From Warburgia ugandensis (taxonomy: Eukaryota; Streptophyta; Magnoliopsida; Canellales; Canellaceae): a stretch of 64,000 nt of DNA. The stretch spans positions 43,713,880 to 43,777,879 of the forward strand of contig CP141132.1 in assembly GCA_035236585.1 (NCBI GenBank). Direction: 5' to 3'. The notes under the pieces were generated by a model, which saw only the letters and a program-made list of their open reading frames with translations, made no database searches and was not told the DNA's origin. The position numbers were made by a program, and so were the translations under genes. Positions 56,121-64,000 of this stretch are shown here, piece by piece; position 1 is the stretch's first letter, and every line of letters begins with the position of its first letter.

Positions 56121-58637
56121 TGCACAAGCACAAGAATCTATTATAGTATAAGCACGCAAGTGAGGTCGATCACACAAGGAATCAAATGGTTTGTGTGTTA
56201 AATGGGTTCATACTTAAATTATTTAACCTAGCCAAAAGAATTGGATTTAACCTTGTCTAAGGCATTAAACTAACATGAAAACTTAAAAATATTTGGAATT
56301 GTAAACTTTCTAAAACTAACCTAACATGCAAATTAAACCTAAACATGAAACAATGCAATTAAGATGCATGAAAGGAACATGAAAATATACGTGAACTAGA
56401 ATGCAACTTAGGCTAACATGGAATGCATGAAACTAAAGCATGGAACTAAGATGCAAACTAATAGTTAATGGAATCTAAACTAAGATCAAACTACAATTAA
56501 AAACTAAAATTAAATGGAAACACTAGTTAATCAAATATTAAAAAGAAAGCTATCCACAGAATGCTAAAAGTCTAATTAAGTTCTTATAGAATCACCCCAA
56601 CTAGTAGTAACATATGCTAAACATTAAGCATGAATCATTTATGAACATTACTATGTTATTGGAAATTCCAGCAACATGCTATTTTCAATATCTAAGCAAT
56701 TAGCACCTGAAAGCAAGCACTTTATATACAACATAACATTCAAATCTAAACTACTTAGCTTTTGGAAAAAATTATAAACTAGGAAATTCAATTAGCTTTA
56801 TTTAATCATTATAGAATTACATCTAAATGGTGTTCCTAATACATGTATACCAAATATGAAATGTGTGCCCCATTACAATGAATGGAACTTGATCTTAATC
56901 AAACATAAAACACATTCTAAAACCTTCTTTGAGCATCCAATTAGTGATCAAAAGTGAGCATGTATGTATTCCAATAAAGATCAAAGGAAAACAAGAGGGT
57001 GAAAAATGGGAAAGAAAGCATGGCATTGCAAAAAGAAGTGAGGAGAAAGATGAGCAAGGAACTTGAACTACAAACTACATTCTCTTGGCTGTCATTACAA
57101 GAGAGTTACGATCCTTAGATTCAAGGATCTAAAGTGTAAACAAGAAATAACGATCAAAGGAAACAAGGGAAAAAACAAAGGATGCAAAGCAAAGTAATTA
57201 AAACATCAAATCACGAAAGAAAACAAACAACAAAACAAAGGGAAGAAGGAAATGAAAGAAAGACAACTAGCCTAAACTTGAAGCCTTCAAAGAAAGAAAA
57301 GAAAACCAAGGAAAAGAAGAATGAAAGGGCTTAAGAAGATAGTTTCTCTAAGGGAGGAGGCATTAAGGAGTAGTGGAAGGGCAAAAGAGGAGTGTTTTGG
57401 AGAAGAAGAAGAGAAGGGTGAAGATCCCTCCTAAGGAGGGGGCAGTCTCCCCTTATCCAATATGAATTTAACATGGAAATCCTCCCCTTGCTTTATATGG
57501 GTGGCTATTATCTAAATGAAACCCTATGGGTATGAGATTAGAAACTTGGAAAATATTAGGTGGCAAGGAGAGATTGGTTAACTGAGAGGACACCTAAGGT
57601 GGGGACAAGATGGAACAAGATGGGAAACACCTACTTTTTAGGAGGGAGCATCTCCCCCTTGAAAAAATCATGGTTTACCATTTGGAAATTAGAAAGGAAG
57701 ATGGATGGAAAGAGTGAGGGAAACAAATAAATAGGAAATGGTGAGATGGAAATAGGTGGTTGGTTAGTTGGGTTAAATAGCTTTTAGGAAGTTGGACTTA
57801 CATGTGATTTAGGAAGGTGGGATGTAAAATTCGTGGGATGACTTGGTGGGGTGAGATGGGGATAGAAAAATGGTAGGAAATGTGGGAAAAAGAAAATTAA
57901 GGTTGGTTCTTCCTATTGGTCCACGTGCATGCTTATTTGCCATGATTTTGACCCTAATGCCCCTTAATTATCCTCTTGAAAACCCACTTTTTAATTAGGA
58001 TAATTGAGTTAAATTATCCTCCAATAGCATCACTTCATGTAGCTTGGCTTAAGTGGCTTCAATGGATTTCTTTGAGGGATCATTTGGGTCAGCTTCATGG
58101 CCCAACCCCCTTGGCTTTAATGGCTTGGCGTGACCTCCTTAGCTTGTCACCTTCTTTGATGGCTCATATGGCTAACGTGGCTCAAATGGCTCCCATGCAA
58201 AGGTAGTGAAAATGCATGGCTCATGCACAAGCCCATTTTAAGAACCTTTAGCTTCTTCAATTGCTTCTTTGCTTGCCCTAAAGATAATCTCAATCCTTGA
58301 TTGTACTTTGGATTTAGGCCTTGCCTTCCTTAGGTTTCCTAGTTAGACTAGTAAACCTCATGTATGGATTTAATTCCTATCTCAATCAACCTTGGCAATT
58401 GAATTACCTTCGCATTGTCTTTAAAAGATAAGAAATTCTAATTAAATCCTAGAAAAGTATGATTATTCCCATAGTTTGAATTAATCTCTGACCCTTTAAA
58501 ATATTGAACCTTTGAATTATTAGGTCAATTATGCATGTGTTATGAATTTTGGCCAAAAACCTTAAGATAATAGTATACTTTATAAAACATAGGCAACTAA
58601 TTGGGTAATTTTTATACAAAATTGGACTCTCATCACA
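56121..58637 (-). mobile_element. LTR of TAT-like element G
   Basis: The minus strand starts TG(TG)ATGAGAGTCCAATTTTG at about 58635-58637, right after a PPT, and ends near 56121 with GCTTGTGCA after the GATCGACCTCACTTGCG motif. A TATA box (CCCATATAAAGCAAGG) lies at about 57491-57506. Length is about 2.5 kb. Related to 9078-16253 and 28139-30050. Without the second LTR in the window I cannot verify the ends. It abuts F, so G probably inserted there. Confidence 0.75.
57491..57506 (-). promoter_or_regulatory. LTR promoter TATA box of G
   Basis: The minus strand reads CCCATATAAAGCAAGG, followed on that strand by a CT-rich leader as in the related LTRs. Confidence 0.55.
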
Positions 58638-58648
58638 CCCCCAACCAG
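58636..58648 (-). promoter_or_regulatory. Polypurine tract of G
   Basis: The minus strand reads GGTTGGGGGTG just before the TGATGAGAG LTR start. It sets the orientation of G as minus. Confidence 0.7.
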
Positions 58649-60420
58649 CATTTTGCTAGTCCTGAGAAAAAAATGTAAAAAATCATTTTACAAAATTGAT
58701 ACAAATTGTCACTTTTGTAAGTACTTATGATTGTATTTAGCACATGCAACAAGCCCTTAAACTCCTAGAATACCCTTAGTGGATGAGTTAAGCATCGTGA
58801 GAGTTTGTAGTGAATATACTCATGAAACTCTCAAAAATTTTATAAAAGTCCTTTATTCATCTAAGAATATTTTTTTTCCTATTCACCTCATATTAAGTAC
58901 CTAACTTTAGCTTGCTAATAAAGATGAACAAAAAAGGTTCAAAATTGTACGCTTGTGTTAAAGTATCCCATTATTTCATTAACCTAGAAAGGTGAATGTG
59001 TGATATAGCCAATGTATATAATTAGCAGTTTCTAAGTCAAACCTAACTTAAAGTACCTTCCAAATATATGCTTTGACTTTTAATTCTCGCAGGATATAGT
59101 TATCACTCAGAAAGAAGTCACCCAAAAAGGTTTGAATATCTCAGTAATATGTGAGTAGAATGTTGTTCATCAAGTCAAAAAATCTCACATATTTTGTACA
59201 AAAGAACAATAATTTAGAAAGAATGATAATGTTCTCATGAATGGATATCAGCCACTAAGAATGTTATACTTTACCAAATTCCCTGCTCATTCATAACCAT
59301 ATCCAAGCCATAATTCTCCAAAGATCAAGTTAGGACTTTTATTAGGACAAATTATAGGCTTAGGTAAGGGTTATCAAAAGAAAGGGTATAGAGGTAAACA
59401 AAGGTTCTCTGGAAAAAAATGTAAAGTTCTTCTATCAATGTATTCATAACTTTTCTATTTTTCCTTACAAGAGTGAACATTCTTCTTTTCCATTGGGTGA
59501 CTTTTTTCTTTTTCTTTTTCACTTGACTTTATATATAACCTTTTGAACTTTTTCTTCTTTTTAACCTTTTTGATGTTCATCTCTTCAATTGTATTTTTCA
59601 TACTCTTTCCAAGATGTTCTTCAATCTCTGTACATATTTCTGAAACAAATGGGTAATGGATATATTAAAGGAGTTCAATATAGGTAAAGGTTGTTTTGCT
59701 AACAAAGAAAAAGCTTATTTTAAAGGCTTAAGGGTTTAACTATCAAAAAATAATATAGGAAAGGCTAATGCCCTCTATCATTTTCTAGATTTCATATGAC
59801 TTAAAAATGACCATAAACATAAGAGATATTTGGTATAGTATTTTGTGATTTCTCAATAATTGATCAAGATGAATAATAATGAGACCCACTTACAAATAAC
59901 ATCCACTAAAGAAAATTTTCAATTTATGTATAGCCATTAGAAAAGGAAGAAAGTTTTTAAACACACTTGAGTTATAAGTCTCCACAAATCTTCTTTAAGA
60001 TCTTTAAGTTACATTTTCTCTTCAACGTAAACTATATATAGCTATTTTATGCAATTAATATTTGAGTTTATTTTTTCATGAAACGCTTTAGAAAAAGGAT
60101 AAAATAGTGAACTAATTGTATACAGCTCTATTAATAAGTTAAATTTCAAAAGATAGCTAAATATGCAGAAAACCTAAATTCTCATATTCAAAAGGCAACT
60201 TATATTAATTTTTTTAAATTTCCAAAAATGACAAAAAAGCTTAGAAATCCCATGCATATCTACACCCACAACCTAAACTAAACATTATCCTTAATGTTTT
60301 AAAATATATGATATCTATATGATGAATAGGTAATGCAGAACACCAAGACTCTAAAAACCTTGGGTTGCCTCCTAGTGAGCGCTAAGTTTAACATCTTCAA
60401 CCAGACATAACCTAATATAT
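58649..60420 (-). mobile_element. Noncoding spacer of G between coding remnant and PPT
   Basis: The minus strand reads GTTAAACTTAGCGCTCACTA then GGAGGCAACCCAAGGTTTTT near 60390, a hallmark of TAT/Athila elements after integrase. It continues to the 58740-59410 block shared with 2060-6720. About 1.77 kb. No gene is present. Confidence 0.75.
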
Positions 60421-61310
60421 TCTAATCTAGACATTACTAGTTTAACCTAATTCTAATAATGAAATGAGCAAGATTTCTCATGACAATTTAGAATCTCATG
60501 GTAGTCTATATATTTTCTCCACCATGAAAGTTAGTGGTGGTAACAATATGACACTATAGACCACCACAATTTTAAATTTAGTCCCACATTTTTAATATTT
60601 CATGGTAATTAATATAATTCCTCCACCTAAAAAATTGAGGTGGTGGTAACATGATGACACTGTGAACTACCATGAATTTAAATTTTGTTGGACCACTGTG
60701 GAGATGAATGATCCTCTTCTTGATCAAATTGATGGATAGCATTGTATTCAATTTATCTTTTTCTATATTTCTCTTACATTGTTTTCAAATTGGGGTATAG
60801 CCTGACTTTGTACTTTCCTAAAAGATGGCTCTTATATTACTAGAGGTCGAGACTTGGTGAATCTTAAATATTGATTATCTTCTAATGTGTACCTTAGAGT
60901 TGGTTGATATAGGGCCAGTACATCAATTAATTCTTAGGTTTCTTGTTCTATCAGCATAGGTAAGGCTTCAAGTGGGCCTATATTATGATCTAAAGTTTGT
61001 AGGTCCCAATTATGTACATCTTCTACATTCAAGGCTCAATTTGAATTTCAAGGTCTGTACGAGGTCCCACTCTAGCTTGCCATTGAGAAGTGTCCATTAC
61101 TTGTGTTGTATCTAATAAATCATTTACTTCATCAATGGATGTATCTTTATCAAATTTATAAAAGTGATATAGACATGACTCGAGTGGATCTGGGTTAAGG
61201 GTTTGCAAGGATAGTTGAGGACTTTGTGGCTCATAATGATCACATGAAATTTTCATCCCATTATCGGTATCAATGGTCAAGGACAGTGGAAAACTCTAAG
61301 GTTCAGAAGG
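60421..61310 (-). pseudogene. G gag-pol linker remnant, no RT
   Basis: The open piece 61029-61280 (83 residues) contains LQTLNPDPLESCLYHFYKFD and DEVNDLLDTTQVMDTSQWQA, which I recognise as the region upstream of RT in plant TAT-type polyproteins. Continuing in the transcript direction, ALNVEDVHNWDLQTLDHNIG (about 61030-60970) and a RYTLEDNQYLRFTKSRPL-type segment (about 60890-60835) follow. The frame then decays into a 104-bp direct repeat and the post-pol spacer, so no RT, RNase H or integrase lies between. Role is unknown. Confidence 0.7.
60497..60690 (+). repeat. 104-bp imperfect tandem duplication in G
   Basis: Units at 60497-60600 and 60601-60690 both run CATGGTA, then CTCCACC, a GTGGTGGTAACA word, a GACACT word, then ACCACCA/ACTACCA and TTTAAATTT. 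They differ at many positions, so the duplication is old. It sits exactly where the coding remnant gives way to spacer. Confidence 0.75.
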
Positions 61311-62100
61311 AATTTATGGTAGCTCCCACTTTAAAATTGTTTCAAGGGGTTTTCCGCTCTCCTCCCTCATTTGTTTCATTTCCTAGACCCAATTTTGAAC
61401 TGTAGCAAGATTTTGATCCATTGTTTCACTAAGTCATTGCAAATGTTCTATATTTTGCATCTCTTCTAATGATTGGTCTCCCTATTGTAGAGGAAAGGAC
61501 TCATATGTATAGATTGTTGTGGCATTTGTGTACTGAAAAAGGGCTGATCAGGTTGAACCCATGATGGTTGTTTTTAATAATATGAATAGTTCTGATAGGT
61601 TGGATTAAGGTGAGACCATGGTGGTTCTTTCTAATATTGGTAATCCTAAGACCATGGTTGTTCATGATGCCTAGCCCATCCATTGTAGTCTAAATAAATT
61701 GTTTTAGAATAATCGTTATTGCTAGGGTGTGTGAATGCAGGAGGTGCATTGACTTGCTCCTAATAATATTCATTATAGTTGGAGCTTAATGGGTATGAAG
61801 TAGTGGGATAGTGTGGGTTAGATTAGGTGTACGAATTGTTATATTGAGGCTATTGATATGACTTAGTATCTCTCTAGAAAACATTGAACCTATTCATTGG
61901 ACTTTCCATTTCTAGATAGGCCATTGTACTTGACCTTTATAATCAATGAAACAAATCATTGTATACAACGAATGAGTACTTTTTTATGTGACTTTTAATG
62001 GAAAACCCTAACTACATGATGCAACCTAAATGGTAGTCCTAAGTAAATGATGCATAGCCAATCTAATAGCTTGCTAATGAGCTCATTGATGATCTTTAAT
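61311..62100 (-). pseudogene. Decayed gag-side region of G
   Basis: The minus strand reads MDQNLATVQNWV near 61425 and Asn/Tyr/Gln-rich low-complexity sequence (61500-61900), as expected of TAT-type gag C-termini. The 60-codon frame at 61501-61683 is part of it. No zinc knuckle is seen. The 5' end is not in the window or not recognisable. Confidence 0.45.
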
Positions 62101-63343
62101 AGCATGTAAGGTGGTATCCATTAGACTTAATCTATACAATTCCTCTTTTTATCCAAGCTAGACCACTTCTTACCAGTTAGGTTATGCTCTAAAGCAATTA
62201 ATACAATTCTTATGTAGGAAGGCATTTAGACCTTAACCAATGTGAATGAAGGGTGCGGGAAAATTATTTGGATTTTGAATACCCACTATAACCACAATGT
62301 TCAAAAGAGAAGTAACCCTTCAAATGGGTTCCTAGGAGCTCGATAACCCTAAGTCTCTTGCTACTTGATTTTAAATTACATTCTAGGGTTGCGATGCCAC
62401 ACATATAAGGAAGTTGATTGATTTTACCTAGGTGGGCCAAGGATCTGGTGATGAAATCTAGTCCTTATCTTATGAGGGTTCTTGTGGTGCCCTTATTATA
62501 ATTGTGATCCATTCCACCATAAAGCTTTTAAACATGCAATGCAATACACTAAAAGCAAACTGTTTAATTTTGGCTAAAAGACCCCAAGTTTAGCATTCAA
62601 TTAGATCATCTAATCGTCCAAATTGCAAAATTTAGCATGATTTAAAAGTTAGCTCAAATTGACTGTCCAAATCTTAATTTCTCAAAATCAATGGTTAGAT
62701 GATCATTAGAGCTCATTAGATGATTAATGTACGGTTCAGATGATTTTAATTTAGTATTTTCTTTTGCAGATCAACCAAAAGACGCATGGATGGGTACGAT
62801 TAAAAGTTAACAGTGTAGATCATCTTAAAGAAGATTGGATGGACCAATTCACCCAACGGAGATGGTTGGGATAGTTTCTTAGAAGACAAGGGAGCTTAAT
62901 TTGGAATCATGGAAAAAAAGGAAAGGCAACTTTAAATTTTGAATAAATTTCCAAAAAGGAGAGCTTAAAGGAAGCAAGCAAAACTCTCTCTCCCCCACTC
63001 TCTTTCCTCTTTCCCTCCTCATTCTTCTCTTTTTCTTTCCTTTCCCACTCCCTCACGTCCTACCACTTCCTCTCTTCTTCTATTCTATTCTCTTATCTTC
63101 TTCTCACCACCTTCCTTTTCCCCTCCATCTTTCCCTTCTCATTCCCACTTTCCCATTCTCCTCTCTTCTCCTTTCTATTCTTAAACCCCTTCTTTAAAAA
63201 CCGTAGGAGGAGCCCAAGGGGGTGAGTAGTTTTTTCATTTTTCTTTCCCTTGCTTTCCTTGCATTCTATTCATCATTTTTTTCCTAGTCTTGTTCATCGT
63301 CTTTGTGTCCATTCATCGCAACAGCCGTTCTTCCCATCTCCTG

Positions 63344-63429
<86 letters not shown>

Positions 63430-64000
63430 ATCTCTTTGCCTTTGTGTGGTTCTGGTTCTATCAGAATCAGGCACCAGTCCATCACACAAACTGAAGCAGT
63501 CCAAATCCGCTCCACCGCATCGGCACTTGCCCCACAGTCAGCTTCCACGCACCAGCACATAGACTGCCAATCCACTTCTCTAGGCTTCCACTAGCCTGCC
63601 CAGCTCGAGTTCCCCATCTCCATGTAGCATCAGAGTTCCCAGCTTCCAAACGACACGAGAGCACCGGTCTTTGCGTCTTTTGCCCCTGCTTCACTCTGCT
63701 CCATATCGTTTCCACTGCCCCAATCCATCACCAGTGGTATCTCTCTTCTCCCTTAGCTTTCCTTTGTTGTCTGCCCCTTCTCTAGCACCGAGGTTCATCT
63801 CTGGCATTTTTTCTCGCCTCCGGACATTCCGAGGAAGGAAACCCAAAACGGGTTTTCCTTCCTTTCCTCTTTCTCTCCTTTTCTCTTTTCCTCTTTCCTT
63901 CTTCTCCCTTCTCCTCCTTCTTCTCCACCTTCTTCATCGGGTGTTCATCTGGTTTTTTTTCTTTAAAACCCGATTTTTAACCAAAATTCCAATTTTGCCC
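62101..64000. other. LTR-like block ending in CT-rich DNA
   Basis: 62140-62480 is distantly collinear with H (21100-21480) and J (47095-47470): shared 'ggcatttagacctt', 'ggttcctaggagct' / 'ggttcctatgagca' and 'gggccaaggatctg' / 'gggccaaggatttg'. It therefore looks like an LTR of the H/J type. From 62980 it turns pyrimidine-rich, with a donor-like GGGTGAGTAG near 63219, a (CT)40 tract and GC-richer DNA towards the end. This could be the leader of an LTR or the promoter/5' UTR of a gene beyond the window. Frames near 63250-63594 are low complexity. Confidence 0.45.
63347..63426 (+). repeat. (CT)n microsatellite, about 40 units
   Basis: Uninterrupted 80-bp CT run. It yields Ser-Leu repeats on the plus strand and Glu-Arg repeats on the minus strand that are not real proteins. 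Confidence 0.95.

Noticed and set aside
63250..63594. 114-codon plus-strand frame with Ser-Leu repeats
   Set aside because: Created by the (CT)40 tract. Frames are open in all phases and on both strands.
1..64000. tRNA, rRNA or snRNA genes
   Set aside because: Apart from the 13-bp primer binding site, no cloverleaf-like or conserved RNA segment was recognised by eye. A tRNAscan or Rfam search was not possible.

Overview
The window looks like intergenic DNA from a large, repeat-rich flowering-plant genome. It is AT-rich and saturated with plant-type retrotransposons in all stages of decay. I found no host protein-coding gene, tRNA, rRNA, CRISPR array or bacterial-type operon. The plant assignment rests on Tekay/Del-like chromoviruses with an initiator-Met tRNA primer site, TAT/Athila-like Ty3/gypsy remnants, a plant RTE-type LINE, and many 2.7-5 kb solo LTRs. 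I cannot name the species.

Layout. 1-9077: purine-rich, LTR-like DNA and TAT/Athila-type 3' noncoding fragments in inverted orientation (2060-2236 plus 5627-6110 against 6300-6720). A complete RTE-type LINE (2254-5609), with a 17-bp target duplication and three 68-bp 5' repeats, interrupts them. About 9078-16253: a TAT-type LTR interrupted by family-1 solo LTR A (10292-15793), which itself carries family-1 solo LTR B (11622-14367). About 16254-18842: unassigned DNA with a 77-bp GA tract and a GA-rich duplication. 18843-26778: family-4 solo LTR N, split by family-3 solo LTR H (18996-23992) and inserted into a minisatellite that resumes at 26779-27353. About 28139-32880: a TAT/Athila remnant (M) with an LTR-like block and a frame-broken integrase. 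About 32881-35697 plus 55142-56110: minus-strand chromovirus F, split by chromovirus E.

35698-55141 is element E, the best-preserved element: two 3.1-3.2 kb LTRs, PBS, gag with CCHC knuckle, protease, reverse transcriptase, RNase H, integrase, chromodomain and polypurine tract, with many stops. Three solo LTRs sit inside it: D (38221-41189, in the 5' LTR), C (42185-44876) and J (45174-48081), each with a 5-bp target duplication. About 56121-62100 is minus-strand TAT-like element G, with LTR, PPT and gag/pre-RT region but no RT or integrase between the coding remnant and the post-pol spacer. 62100-64000 is LTR-like, ending in pyrimidine-rich DNA with an 80-bp CT tract.

Insertion order by nesting: F (possibly into M), then E into F and G next to or into F, then C, D and J into E. 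Separately, A entered the TAT LTR and B entered A, and N entered the minisatellite and H entered N. No genes here act together as a host pathway. The notable content is a dense, datable nest of solo LTRs from four families. I saw no convincing evidence of a novel biological system.
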